A stretch of 64,000 nucleotides of DNA from Streptomyces sp. NBC_01445 (GCF_035918235.1 NZ_CP109485.1:9207001-9271000), one strand, 5' to 3'. Positions 1 through 7,847 are shown, counted from the stretch's first letter. Program-made: numbers and translations. Notes: generated by a model from the sequence alone, not told the origin.

Positions 1-2
1 AC

Positions 3-77
3 ATCGCCCACCGCGGGTGGTACGTGTGGGTCTGCGGGGCTCAGTCAATGGCCCCTGAACTCACCCTCATCGCGTGA
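3..77 (+). other. Possible C-terminal tail of an upstream gene
   Basis: An open frame enters from the window edge and ends at a TGA at 75-77, giving 24 codons. A hairpin follows about 50 bases later, which fits the end of a transcription unit. The tail is too short to recognise, and chance is a real alternative. Confidence 0.2.
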
Positions 78-127
78 GAACTGGACGCAGCCGAACCCAT
101 CACAGCCAGTGATGACTCGAGCAGCAA

Positions 128-150
128 GCCCGGTCGTTTCACGACCGGGC
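128..150 (+). terminator. Hairpin terminator upstream of the Gfo/Idh gene
   Basis: Perfect 10-bp inverted repeat, GCCCGGTCGT and ACGACCGGGC, around a 3-base centre. There is no T tract, as is common for streptomycete terminators. It probably ends transcription entering from the left edge. Confidence 0.55.
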
Positions 151-176
151 AGTTGACGGAAGTGGAGGAGCGTGCA

Positions 177-215
177 GTGAAGTTCCGTGAAGTTCTTTGA
201 CGTTCAGTGAAGTTC
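177..215 (+). promoter_or_regulatory. Three GTGAAGTTC direct repeats before the Gfo/Idh gene
   Basis: GTGAAGTTC occurs at 177-185, 187-195 and 207-215. The steps of 10 and 20 bp put all copies on the same face of the helix. The last copy ends 20 bp before the ATG at 235. This looks like a binding array for a regulator or polymerase activator, but no regulator gene lies beside it. Confidence 0.4.
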
Positions 216-234
216 AGTCTGTGAAGGGATCCTC

Positions 235-1440
235 ATGACGTTCTCCATCGGCATCGTCGGCGCCGGGCAGTTCTCCGGGCAGTTCGCCAAACTGTTCCGC
301 GCCCACCCGAGTGTCGGCGACATCCACGTCACGGACCTGCTGCCGGAGCGCGCCGAACAGCTCGTCGCCGCCGAGCGGCTCACCGGCACCTTCCCCTCGT
401 TCGACGCCATGCTGGAGTCCGACGCGGTCGACGCCGTGGCGGTCTTCACCCAGCGCTGGACCCACGGCCCGCTCGTCCTGAAGGCGCTGCGCGCCGGGAA
501 GCACGTGTACTCGGCGGTGCCGATGGCGATCACCGAGGACGAGATCGCCGCGATCATCGACGCCGTGCGCGACACGGGGCTGACGTACATGATGGGCGAG
601 ACCAGCCAGTACAACCCGGCGACGGTGCACGCCCGCAACCAGATCGCCGACGGTGCCTTCGGGCGGCTCTTCTACGCCGAGGGCGACTATGTCCACGACA
701 TGGACCTCGGTTTCTACGACGCCTACCGGTACAGCGGCGGCGACGACTGGAAGGCCACCGCCAGCTATCCGCCCCTGCTCTACCCGACGCACTCCGTCGG
801 CGGCGTGCTCGGCGCCTGGCAGACCCACGCCGTGAGCGTCTCCGCGATCGGTGTGCCCGACGAGCGCGGTGACGGGGTCTTCGACAAGGAGGTCAGCCAG
901 TTCGGCAACGACCTGTCGAACGCGACGGCGCTCTTCGAGGTCGCGGGCGGCGGCTCGTTCCGTACGAACGAGTTCCGCAGGGTCGGCTATCCGTCGCACA
1001 TCCGGGAATCGCGGTTCAGGTTCTTCGGCACGGACGCCAGCATGGAGCAGCTGGCCACGGTCAGCTTCTGGCAGGACAAAAAGGGGGTCCAGGACATCTC
1101 GGAGCTCCTGCAGCCCAAGCCGACCCTGCCGGCCGACGATCCCTCGCTCCAGCACATCGCGCCCGCGCTCAGGGACGCGTTCACCTCCGGTTCGGCGCCC
1201 GTGCACGACCGCGCCCGGTTGCCCCGGGAGTTCGACCACATGCCCAACGGCCACGAGGGAAGCCATCACTTCCTCGTCGACGACTTCGTCACCGCCGTCG
1301 CCACGAGGACTCTGCCGTCGGTGAACGCGTGGGTCGCCGCCCGCTACACCCTGCCCGGCATCGTCGCTCACGAGTCGGCGCTTCGAGGGGGTGCACGTCT
1401 GGACATCCCGGACTTCGGGGACGCTCCCAACTCCCTCTGA
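235..1440 (+). CDS. Gfo/Idh/MocA family oxidoreductase
   Basis: 401 residues, normal for the family. The N-terminal Rossmann fold shows the nucleotide loop IVGAGQFSG (residues 7-15), and a C-terminal alpha/beta dimer domain follows. The family oxidises sugars, inositols or related polyols with NAD(P). AAGGGA lies just ahead of the ATG. The odd point is that the usual EKP motif, whose lysine helps catalysis, reads AVP here (residues 94-96, after GKHVYS). This member may therefore use a different mechanism or have lost dehydrogenase activity. It stands alone, so the substrate cannot be inferred from neighbours. Confidence 0.85.
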   Translation: MTFSIGIVGAGQFSGQFAKLFRAHPSVGDIHVTDLLPERAEQLVAAERLTGTFPSFDAMLESDAVDAVAVFTQRWTHGPLVLKALRAGKHVYSAVPMAITEDEIAAIIDAVRDTGLTYMMGETSQYNPATVHARNQIADGAFGRLFYAEGDYVHDMDLGFYDAYRYSGGDDWKATASYPPLLYPTHSVGGVLGAWQTHAVSVSAIGVPDERGDGVFDKEVSQFGNDLSNATALFEVAGGGSFRTNEFRRVGYPSHIRESRFRFFGTDASMEQLATVSFWQDKKGVQDISELLQPKPTLPADDPSLQHIAPALRDAFTSGSAPVHDRARLPREFDHMPNGHEGSHHFLVDDFVTAVATRTLPSVNAWVAARYTLPGIVAHESALRGGARLDIPDFGDAPNSL

Positions 1441-1486
1441 ACCAGGGGTGCGCGAGATTAGGGGGAGGCGGTTGCGAGCCCCTGGT
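1441..1486 (+). terminator. Long-loop inverted repeat after the Gfo/Idh gene
   Basis: ACCAGGGG directly after the stop codon pairs with CCCCTGGT at 1479-1486 across a 30-base loop. It is a weak terminator candidate. Confidence 0.3.
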
Positions 1487-1547
1487 GCGTCAGGAGTAGG
1501 GTGCGCGCACTGTCAAACGGGGCGAACACATCGCGGAGGAAAATTCT

Positions 1548-2183
1548 GTGGTAGAGAACAAGAAGACGTGGCGGGCATCGGGCGCCCTCATAGCGGCCGC
1601 CACGGCAGGTGCGTTCGGCGTGGGGCTCTTCGCGAGCCCGGCGCAGGCGCACACCCCCGTGTGGGAGGTGACCTGCTCCCAGGTCAGCCTCGACCTGACC
1701 AACTACGGGTCGCGGTCCGACAACACGGTGACGGTCACGGTGGACGGAAAGGACCTGCTGCCCACCGAGAAGTTCCAGAACGACTTCCACAAGAAGCTGG
1801 AGCTGCCCGAGCACAGCAAGGAACTCACGGTCCGCCTGGTCGTGAAGGCCAGCGACGGTGACCAGTACTCGCGCGACGAGGAGAAGACGGCCCCGGTGTG
1901 CGAGGGCAGCACGCCCAAGCCGTCGGACACGCCGAAGCCGACGCCGACGCCGACGAAGCCCGCCGACTCGGCGACTCCGACGCCGAGCGAGAAGCCCAGC
2001 ACGGCGACCAGCTCCGCTGCCGCGGTGCCCTCGTCCAAGCCGAGCTCCGACTCGGGTGACCTCGCCGAGACGGGCTCGTCCAGCGCCACGCCGCTCATCG
2101 CCGGGGCAGCCGCCGTGGTGATCGTCGCGGGTGGCGGCCTCGTGTGGGCGACGCGCAAGCGCCGCAGCGCCGCTCAGGGCTGA
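1548..2183 (+). CDS. LAETG-anchored (sortase E type) surface protein
   Basis: 211 residues. It begins with a signal peptide ending near AQA (residues 32-34), then a compact domain of about 80 residues with two cysteines (43 and 118). A Pro/Thr/Ser/Lys linker rich in PTPTP follows (about 121-170). The end is the sorting signal LAETG (172-176), a hydrophobic helix and a basic tail (ATRKRR). LAXTG is the motif cut by actinobacterial class E sortases, so the protein should be linked to peptidoglycan. The GTG start has GGAGGA eight bases upstream. No sortase gene is nearby, as expected for a housekeeping sortase substrate. The function of the globular domain is unknown. Confidence 0.85.
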   Translation: MVENKKTWRASGALIAAATAGAFGVGLFASPAQAHTPVWEVTCSQVSLDLTNYGSRSDNTVTVTVDGKDLLPTEKFQNDFHKKLELPEHSKELTVRLVVKASDGDQYSRDEEKTAPVCEGSTPKPSDTPKPTPTPTKPADSATPTPSEKPSTATSSAAAVPSSKPSSDSGDLAETGSSSATPLIAGAAAVVIVAGGGLVWATRKRRSAAQG

Positions 2184-2190
2184 GAAGATG

Positions 2191-2224
2191 TGCGGGGGCG
2201 GGCCGATCCTGGTCCGCCCCCGCA
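2191..2224 (+). terminator. Terminator after the LAETG protein gene
   Basis: 14-bp stem (TGCGGGGGCGGGCC paired with GGTCCGCCCCCGCA, one G-U pair) and a 6-base loop, starting 7 bases after the stop codon. Confidence 0.75.
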
Positions 2225-2254
2225 CGCATGTCCGAGCACGGAGGTGAGGTGGCC

Positions 2255-2794
2255 ATGACGGCCGTCGGCGAGGGGCGCGCCCCGGAGGACCGGAGCGCTC
2301 TGGTCATCACCCTGCCCATGGCGAACCCGCTGCTCGAAGCGGCGGCGGAGGTCAACCCCGCGCTGGTGAGAAAGGGCCTGCCCGCCCATGTCTCGCTGCT
2401 CTACCCGTTCCTGCCCGCGGCGGAGCTGACGGCAGACGTCGACGCCGGGGTGCGCGACCTCGCGGCATCGCTGCCGGCGGTCGAGACGGATCTCAAGGAC
2501 TTCGTGGTGGCGCCGCGCTTCGTCGCCGTGCCCGTGCCCGCGCTGCAGGCCGTGGCTGATGCGTTCTGCGCACGCTGGCCGCACATCGCGCCGTACGGCG
2601 GCCGGTTCGGGGAGCGTCCCGAGCCGCATGTCACGCTGGCGACGGGGGCCACGGACGAGGAGGCGGAGCTCGTGCGGGACCGGGTGCGGCCGCTGCTCCC
2701 GCTGCGCGTGGCGGCCTGGCGGGTCGATCTGGTGGTCCGTACCGACCGGGACTGGCGGCTGCGCCTCACGGCGCCGTTCGCCGCCAGCCCCTGA
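2255..2794 (+). CDS. 2'-5' RNA ligase family (2H phosphoesterase) protein
   Basis: 179 residues. The two hallmark HxS/T motifs of the 2H phosphoesterase superfamily are present: AHVSLLYPF in the N-terminal half and PHVTLATG in the C-terminal half. Members hydrolyse or ligate 2',3'-cyclic or 2'-5' phosphodiester bonds of RNA or small nucleotides; the substrate here is unknown. The ATG at 2255 is chosen because GGAGGTGAGG ends six bases before it. An in-frame ATG at 2228 would add nine residues but lies inside the terminator-distal spacer. Confidence 0.8.
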   Translation: MTAVGEGRAPEDRSALVITLPMANPLLEAAAEVNPALVRKGLPAHVSLLYPFLPAAELTADVDAGVRDLAASLPAVETDLKDFVVAPRFVAVPVPALQAVADAFCARWPHIAPYGGRFGERPEPHVTLATGATDEEAELVRDRVRPLLPLRVAAWRVDLVVRTDRDWRLRLTAPFAASP

Positions 2795-2798
2795 ACGA

Positions 2799-3107
2799 CT
2801 ACTGCTGGTACGGGTTCTGGCCGAGCGGCTGGCCCGGCTGCTGCTGGCCCTGGGCCGGGTAACCGGCGGGCGCGGCGGCCTGCGCGAGCAGCGCCTCCGC
2901 CTGCTCCTTGGCGAGGTGGTGCTCGATCCCGCAGAACGTGCACTGCGAGCGGTACTTGGTCGAGATGGGGAACAGCGGCACGAAGAACAGCGTGAACTTC
3001 GTGACGTACTTGCGCAGCGCGTGCGCCGCGGGATTCCCGCAATTGCCACAGACGAACGTGAGCATCGCGAGCTGGTACAGATATCCCCGCGTACCGAAAA
3101 TGATCAT
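2799..3107 (-). CDS. Small zinc-ribbon protein
   Basis: 102 residues. It has CGNCG near residue 20 and CTFCG near 57, a CxxC...CxxC pair expected to bind one zinc. Between them lies a short hydrophobic stretch (FTLFFVPLFPIS) that could touch the membrane. The C-terminal third is rich in Ala/Gln/Pro. The ATG has a strong upstream GGGAGGGG. It converges with the 2H phosphoesterase gene, ending 5 bp away. The family is common in Streptomyces; its role is not known to me. Confidence 0.75.
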   Translation of the reverse strand: MIIFGTRGYLYQLAMLTFVCGNCGNPAAHALRKYVTKFTLFFVPLFPISTKYRSQCTFCGIEHHLAKEQAEALLAQAAAPAGYPAQGQQQPGQPLGQNPYQQ

Positions 3108-3204
3108 TGTTGGCCCCTCCCGACCGGCGGCCCGCCGGCACATGAGCGGCGGTATGGCGCCATCGTAAAGGGAGCATGCCGAGGCCGGTCGGGCGCAGTG
3201 GTCC

Positions 3205-3609
3205 TCAGGAGGCGTCGAGGTCCAGGGCCTTCGCCATCGCCTCCATCGCGGCCACCTGGTCCCTGATGGGAACCTCCGCCAGATTGAGGTCACCCCACTG
3301 GATCTCGTCCGCACCCAGCTCCACGCACCGCTCACGTTCCTCACGCGCGCCGTCGACCAGTGTGGCCACCGGGTCGGGTGTGTCCTGGGAGACCGCGAGG
3401 ATCCGGATCACCACGGGACCGGCACCGCCGGCTTCCCGGTACCAGCCGATCTGGGTACGGGCGGTGTCCCAGTCCTGGGGGAACGCCACGGTGACGAACC
3501 CCGCGCCGAGCCGGGCCGCCCGCTCCACGGCAGAACGCGCGCCCGCCCCGATGACCAGGGAGAGCGGGCCGTTCACCGGCTTGGGCCCGACGGTCGACAG
3601 CGGGATCCG
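3205..3609 (-). pseudogene. C-terminal part of an LLM-class F420-dependent oxidoreductase, cut off by IS605
   Basis: 134 codons read RIPLSTVGPKPV..., then a GAGARSAVERAARLGAG segment and the tail of a luciferase-like TIM barrel, with a normal TGA. There is no start codon for it at the left break. The N-terminal 161 codons lie at 5532-6014 on the same strand. Removing 3610-5531 joins the halves in frame across KFY/RIP and gives a 295-residue protein, the usual length. The family uses coenzyme F420 to oxidise or reduce small substrates. The internal ATG/GTG codons make expression of this fragment unlikely to be useful. Confidence 0.85.
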
Positions 3610-3760
3610 TTGAAGTGCTCTCCTCCCTTCGCAGGCTCAGGAAGGAGATTCCTGCTTACCTTGCGGCAGCGGGCTTGACGCCACGGGTGCGCCTGACGAC
3701 TGCCCTCCCGGCAGCCGGGATCGCCACGAGGCCGATCCGGTACAGGTGCAAGACGTTCCG
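3610..3760 (-). ncRNA. Predicted right-end RNA (omega/reRNA) of the IS605 tnpB
   Basis: TnpB nucleases use an RNA made from the 3' end of tnpB plus the element's right end, with the adjoining host DNA as guide. By position that RNA would run through here and continue into 3609-3590. No transcript boundary is visible in the sequence; this is inference from the family. Confidence 0.35.
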
Positions 3761-4975
3761 GGCCGCGTTCCAGTCGGCATTCGCCGACCATCCGCAGTCC
3801 GGGTTCTTGCATACGAACGTGGCCTGGTCTTCCCGGCTGCCGGGCGTGATGAATCCGCACGCGGAGCAGCGCAGGGAGGTGTTCGGGGCGGGAACCTTGA
3901 CCAGGGTGCCACCGTTGCGGGCAGTTTTGTACGTCAGCATCGTCACGGTGCGACCCCACGCCTCCTGGCTGATGGAACGGTTCAGGCCGGACTTCTGCGC
4001 GACGTTCCTCCCCGGGTTCTCGATGGTTCCCTTGGCGGACTTGACCATGTTCGTGATCTGCAACTGCTCCACCACGACCGTGCCGTACTGCTCGGCGATG
4101 GCGGTGGTGGTCTTGTGCTGCCAGTCGATTGCTCGGCGCGTGGCTCTTGCGCGGAGCTGCTTGATCTGGTCGTAGGTGGCGTGCAGCCGGTTGGAGCTGC
4201 GCTCTTTCGGCTTGCGGAAGGACTTGCGGTGCGCGGCGCGCTGTTCCAGGCGGAGCAGTTTGGCTTTCTCGTCCGGGTTCAGCCACTTGTCCCGGTCGGC
4301 GGTGCCGTCCGGGAGCCGGGGCGGCCGTCCGTGGTCCTGGTGGCTGCCGTCGGACAGCGCGAGGGGCAGGTTCACCCCGGCGTCGATGCCGACCTCCAGT
4401 CCGGTGTGCGGTTCGGGCTTGACCTCAAGAGTCTGGACGCGGAAGGCGATGTGCCAGCCGAGTCCGTCTTTGACCAGCCGTGCCCCGGTGATCCGGTTCT
4501 CCTTGTTGGCGTGCTTGCCGACCGGGAGATCCTTGGTCCAGCGGAAGCGGACGCGGCCCACCTTGGGGATGTTGACCATGCCCCACCGGCGGTGCACCCG
4601 CTTGATCTGCAAGTCCCGGCCCTGCGGGATGTCCACCGACAATGCCGTGCGGAAGCGGGCCTTGAAGTTCGGCTCGTCCGCACGCCCGTCCCAGCAGTTC
4701 CGCCACGCCTGGAAGTACGTCTTGAGGACCGCCTGCGCGGCCTGCGCGGGCAGCACCGCGTACCAGTCGATCTCCTTGCGGGCCTGCCGCAGCGTCTGAT
4801 CCATGCGGGTCGCAGAGCGCTGACACTTCGGCGTCATCCGCCACAGGTCGTGGAGCTGATTCCACATCGCGCGTGCCGCGTGCGCCTGGTCATCCATGAG
4901 CCGGACCTGTGCAGGCGTCAGCCCCAGCCGGGCGCGATGCCCCAACTGCCGCTTCTCCCACACGAGTTCGCCCAT
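3656..4975 (-). CDS. tnpB: TnpB, RNA-guided nuclease of the IS605 element
   Basis: 439 residues, full length. RuvC-like motifs are GIDAGVN (Asp198), VVVEQLQI (Glu303) and ANADWNAARN (Asp401). A zinc finger lies between them (CSAC at 370-373, CKNPDC at 389-394). All catalytic residues are present. An N-terminal helix-rich RNA-binding part and a basic tail (VRRTRGVKPAAAR) complete it. TnpB cuts DNA at sites matching its right-end RNA guide next to a target-adjacent motif, which helps retain the element. It is transcribed away from tnpA. The ATG at 4975 is preferred over the GTG at 4984 because AGGGTG precedes it. Confidence 0.92.
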   Translation of the reverse strand: MGELVWEKRQLGHRARLGLTPAQVRLMDDQAHAARAMWNQLHDLWRMTPKCQRSATRMDQTLRQARKEIDWYAVLPAQAAQAVLKTYFQAWRNCWDGRADEPNFKARFRTALSVDIPQGRDLQIKRVHRRWGMVNIPKVGRVRFRWTKDLPVGKHANKENRITGARLVKDGLGWHIAFRVQTLEVKPEPHTGLEVGIDAGVNLPLALSDGSHQDHGRPPRLPDGTADRDKWLNPDEKAKLLRLEQRAAHRKSFRKPKERSSNRLHATYDQIKQLRARATRRAIDWQHKTTTAIAEQYGTVVVEQLQITNMVKSAKGTIENPGRNVAQKSGLNRSISQEAWGRTVTMLTYKTARNGGTLVKVPAPNTSLRCSACGFITPGSREDQATFVCKNPDCGWSANADWNAARNVLHLYRIGLVAIPAAGRAVVRRTRGVKPAAAR

Positions 4976-5001
4976 GACAATCACCCTACTACAGTTGGCT
5001 T

Positions 5002-5433
5002 ATGTCACCACGATGGAACCCGAATCCTGACGTACGCACCGGCCGTCACGTCGTCTACAACCTTCACGTCCACTTGGTATTCGTCACCAAGTATCGGCGT
5101 AAGGCATTCACCGACGCCATGCTGACGCGCACCGAGGAGATCATGCGCGACGTCTGCACCGACTTCGAGGCCGAACTCAAGCAGTTCAACGGCGAGCAGG
5201 ACCATGTGCATCTGCTCGTGCACTATCCGCCCAAGGTCCAGCTCTCCAAACTGGTCAACTCCCTCAAGGGCGTCAGCTCCCGCAGGCTTCGCCAGGAATA
5301 CGACAGCCACGTCCGCCGCTACCTGTGGGGCGGACACTTCTGGTCCGGCTCCTACTTCGCCGGATCCTGCGGCGGCGCACCGCTGACCGTCGTCAAGCAG
5401 TACATCGAAAACCAGCAGCGCCCCACCGGCTGA
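5002..5433 (+). CDS. tnpA: TnpA, Y1 (HUH) single-strand transposase
   Basis: 143 residues, normal for IS200/IS605 TnpA. The HUH motif is His68-Val-His70 in QDHVHLLVHYPP, and the catalytic tyrosine is Tyr134 in VVKQYIENQ. It excises and inserts the element as single-stranded DNA at hairpin ends. No Shine-Dalgarno is visible. TACAGT ends six bases before the ATG, so a leaderless transcript is likely. The gap to tnpB is only 26 bp and must hold both promoters. Confidence 0.93.
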   Translation: MSPRWNPNPDVRTGRHVVYNLHVHLVFVTKYRRKAFTDAMLTRTEEIMRDVCTDFEAELKQFNGEQDHVHLLVHYPPKVQLSKLVNSLKGVSSRRLRQEYDSHVRRYLWGGHFWSGSYFAGSCGGAPLTVVKQYIENQQRPTG

Positions 5434-5495
5434 GGACAACACTGCGGACCCGTGCGAACGCGCGGGTCAGAGCAGCCCTGAGATGGCCTTCACCC

Positions 5496-5511
5496 CCGCC
5501 GTAAACGGCGG
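5496..5511. repeat. Left-end hairpin of the IS605 element
   Basis: Perfect 6-bp stem CCGCCG/CGGCGG with a TAAA loop, 20 bp inside the element's end. This is the subterminal hairpin position that TnpA recognises in this family. Confidence 0.6.
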
Positions 5512-5531
5512 AGCACTGGCCAAGATCAAAG

Positions 5532-6014
5532 GTAGAACTTCCCCTCGTACTCCACCGGGTCCGGACCCCAGCAGGCCCGCATCGCGGCGATGTGCTCCTC
5601 GAAGCCCGCGCCCCGGCGACCGGCCGGCACCCCGGTGGCCGTGAACTCCTCCGGCAGCCAGCCCTGCCCGATCCCCACGTCGAGCCGCCCGCCGGAGAGC
5701 CGGTCGAGGGTGGCGAGCCGCCGGGCCAGGATCAGCGGCGGCTGGAACAGCGCGTTGACGATGCCCGTCGCCAGCCTGATCCGGCTCGTGTGCGCCGCGG
5801 CCCAGGTCAGCGTCTCCAGGGGATCCCACACGTACGCCTCGGGCAGCCGCGCCTCGTTGCGCCAGTCGGGTCCGGCGGGGAGCAGCAGCCGCTCGGACAG
5901 GGACACGCTGTCGAACCCGAACCGCTCGGCGGCCCGCGCCACTTCGGCGATGGCCTCGGGGCCTGCGTACGGTCCGTAGCTCGGCAGGCTGAAGCCGATG
6001 CGGGGGATGTTCAT
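5532..6014 (-). pseudogene. N-terminal part of an LLM-class F420-dependent oxidoreductase, cut off by IS605
   Basis: 161 codons from an ATG with GAGGAG upstream, encoding the start of a luciferase-like F420 enzyme: MNIPRIGFSLPSYGPYAG, then LATGIVNALFQPPLILA and GRLDVGIGQGW. The frame runs through GKFY to the insertion point. One codon later, inside the element, it hits a stop (TGA at 5526-5528). The remainder is at 3205-3609. Without its C-terminal half the barrel cannot fold, so the enzyme should be inactive. The native promoter lies in the divergent region shared with the peptide gene. Confidence 0.88.
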
Positions 6015-6161
6015 CGGGAGCTCTCCTCGGTCGGGGGTGCTGCTCCGTGTATGACCGTGAGCGGCGCCGGAACTCATCGCGTGAACGCGGAGCGGCGGGA
6101 CGCGGGACGATCTCGTCCGATTGCATGTTTCGGTGCGGACAATGGATCGCTGGATGTGTTC

Positions 6162-6190
6162 TTGACAGGAGAGTTTGCCGCAATGAGCAT
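6162..6190 (+). promoter_or_regulatory. Promoter of the small peptide operon
   Basis: TTGACA at 6162-6167, a 17-base spacer, then GAGCAT at 6185-6190. The -35 is consensus and the -10 is fair for Streptomyces. Transcription would start near 6197, leaving about a 50-base leader before the peptide ATG at 6246. It also rules out translation from the in-frame ATG at 6183. Confidence 0.6.
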
Positions 6191-6245
6191 CGTTGTGCTT
6201 TCACCAGCCGGTGAAGGTCATCCGAACGATGGAGGGGGTTTTCGA

Positions 6246-6332
6246 ATGTCCGCGATCGTTTCCACGCTCAAGCACACCAAGTACGTCATGGGTTCGCTGG
6301 CGGCGGTGCTCTTCACCAACTGTCCCAGCTGA
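6246..6332 (+). CDS. 28-residue peptide, candidate precursor or signal peptide
   Basis: The peptide starts MSAIVSTLKHTKY, has a hydrophobic middle (VMGSLAAVLF) and ends TNCPS, with one cysteine. GGAGGGGG lies 6-14 bases before the ATG. In these 28 codons 25 third positions are G or C, against 8 of 21 in the same frame just upstream, so coding begins exactly here. A promoter precedes it and a 15-bp hairpin follows six bases after the stop. It heads a unit with an AMP-forming ligase and a membrane protein. This layout is typical of ribosomal peptide precursors, but I know of no family with this sequence. A membrane-active or leader peptide is also possible. Confidence 0.6.
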   Translation: MSAIVSTLKHTKYVMGSLAAVLFTNCPS

Positions 6333-6338
6333 CGCGGC

Positions 6339-6372
6339 GACGGGGCGGGCGGCGACGGCCGCCCGCCCCGTC
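6339..6372 (+). terminator. Strong hairpin between the peptide gene and the ligase gene
   Basis: Perfect 15-bp GC-rich stem (6339-6353 with 6358-6372) and a GACG loop, followed by TCTCTTC. It should end most transcripts after the peptide gene and let a minority continue, giving much more peptide than enzyme message. Confidence 0.75.
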
Positions 6373-6431
6373 TCTTCGCTGCGTTTCAGGGGGGTCACGG
6401 TGCGCGATGTGTCGGAGGCGGGGGAGGAACT

Positions 6432-7847
6432 ATGTTCGACGCGGGGATCCGGCAGTTCCGAATGGCGCTGGCGATGGTGCTCGGCCGCCCCATCGACGTA
6501 CGGTCCGCCGAGCGGCTGGTCGAGGACGCTCTGGCGACGATCGCCGAGTTCGGCTCGCCGGGAGAGGATGTCGAGCAACTCCTGCGGGGCGCGGCCGCCG
6601 ATCCGCAACTGCGTGCCGACCTGACGAACAAGGCCCTGCGCCGAACTGCGAGGCGACTGGCCGACAAGTCGCCTTTCTATGCCGAGCACTTCGAGGCCGC
6701 GGGCGTCGACCCCGCCACGCTGACCGTCGACACCATGGGCCGTGTCCCCGTCACCACGAAGACGGACCTCGTCAAGCGGCCGCGTGACTTTCTGTGCGGT
6801 GAGCCTTTCCTCGCCTCGCGCACCACCGGCACGACGGGCCGCCCCGCCGAGGTCTGGTACTCCCGTTACGAGGAGCGGCTGTGGCCTGCTCTGGTCGCTC
6901 TCTCGCAGGTCCTGCGCGGCAATGTACGCACCACGGACCTCGTCCAGTTCAACGTCAGCTCCCGCGCCACCGGCACCGCGTACGCGGAGATGCAGGTGGC
7001 CCGCATGGCCGGGGCCGCGATCCGCATGGTCGGCCTGGTGCCCCCCGCCGAGACCCTCGACCTCACCGTCGGCACCGACGCCGCCGCCCCGACCGTGATG
7101 GTCACCTACCCGAGTTATCTGGGCCAGTTGGTCGTCCTCGCGCGTGAACGGGGCCTCGGTCCCGCCGACTTCCGGCTGCGGCGCATCAACGTGGGAAGCG
7201 AAGTCCTGTCGCCGGCGCTGGCCTCGGCCGCCGAGGAGACCTTCGGCGCCCCGGTCCACGACGGTTACGGCATGACGGAGGTGACTCCGGTCGCGGGCGC
7301 GATCTGCGCGCAGCGGCATCTGCACATCGACGCCGGGATCGGCCTCGTCGAGGTGTGCGACCTGGAGACCGGGGAGCCGGCCGAGCCCGGTGCGCTCGGC
7401 ACCATCGTCGCCACCCCGTTCTTCCCGTACCGGGAGTGCATGCCGCTCTTCCGCTACGACACCCGCGATCTCGTGCGGCGCCTGCCCGACGTGCCCCTCA
7501 CCTGCGAGATGGCGAACGTCCCGGGCACCTCGCACATTCTCGGCAAGGCGGACCACGTGCTGAGCACCCGCGCCGGGGCCGTGATGCCGCGCGACATCAT
7601 CGAGGTCCTCGACGCACTGCCGGGCGCCCGGTGGCCCATGCGCTACCGGACCGATGTCACCGACGGCCGGCTACGGCTCGAACTCGCGGCCACGTGTGCC
7701 GCGGGCAACACTCCGGCCGACATCGCCGGCCGCCTTGTCGAGGCCGGCATCGACGCGACCGTCGCCCTCACCGACGCCGAGGGGCACCAACTGCGGCGGT
7801 ACCGCTGCGACTTGGTCGAGCACAGCTTTGCCGGGAGGGCCTCGTGA
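6432..7847 (+). CDS. AMP-forming ligase, phenylacetate-CoA ligase/EhpF-like
   Basis: 471 residues. The ATP loop TTGTTGRPAEVW starts at residue 131, the YGMTEVTP adenylate motif lies near 280, and RYDTRDLV, typical of PaaK-like enzymes, near 343. The family activates a carboxylic acid as an acyl-adenylate, usually passing it to CoA or another thiol. GGGGAGGA precedes the ATG. The last codon overlaps the GTG of the next gene, so the two are made together. Position behind the peptide gene suggests a role in making or modifying a small molecule or the peptide; the substrate is unknown. Confidence 0.8.
   Translation: MFDAGIRQFRMALAMVLGRPIDVRSAERLVEDALATIAEFGSPGEDVEQLLRGAAADPQLRADLTNKALRRTARRLADKSPFYAEHFEAAGVDPATLTVDTMGRVPVTTKTDLVKRPRDFLCGEPFLASRTTGTTGRPAEVWYSRYEERLWPALVALSQVLRGNVRTTDLVQFNVSSRATGTAYAEMQVARMAGAAIRMVGLVPPAETLDLTVGTDAAAPTVMVTYPSYLGQLVVLARERGLGPADFRLRRINVGSEVLSPALASAAEETFGAPVHDGYGMTEVTPVAGAICAQRHLHIDAGIGLVEVCDLETGEPAEPGALGTIVATPFFPYRECMPLFRYDTRDLVRRLPDVPLTCEMANVPGTSHILGKADHVLSTRAGAVMPRDIIEVLDALPGARWPMRYRTDVTDGRLRLELAATCAAGNTPADIAGRLVEAGIDATVALTDAEGHQLRRYRCDLVEHSFAGRAS

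Larger units (their letters stand above)
3610..5531. mobile_element. Complete IS605-type element (divergent tnpA and tnpB)
   Basis: The 1922-bp unit is defined exactly because it splits one gene and its removal restores that frame. One shared C makes the ends uncertain by 1 bp. There is no target duplication and no terminal inverted repeat, as expected for single-strand Y1 transposition. The left end, by tnpA's 3' end, carries the hairpin CCGCCG-TAAA-CGGCGG (5496-5511). The right end, by tnpB's 3' end, has an imperfect hairpin around 3621-3648. Read on the minus strand, the host sequence before the left end is TTCTAC. Both genes look intact, so the element may be active. Confidence 0.9.

Noticed and set aside
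214..1371. 385-codon minus-strand ORF under the Gfo/Idh gene
   Set aside because: Low-complexity Arg/Gly/Val-rich shadow of a clear family member; typical of GC-rich DNA.
6183..6332. Longer 49-residue version of the small peptide from ATG 6183
   Set aside because: The extra 21 codons have only 8 G/C third positions, and the proposed -10 element overlaps that ATG. ATG 6246 has a strong ribosome binding site.
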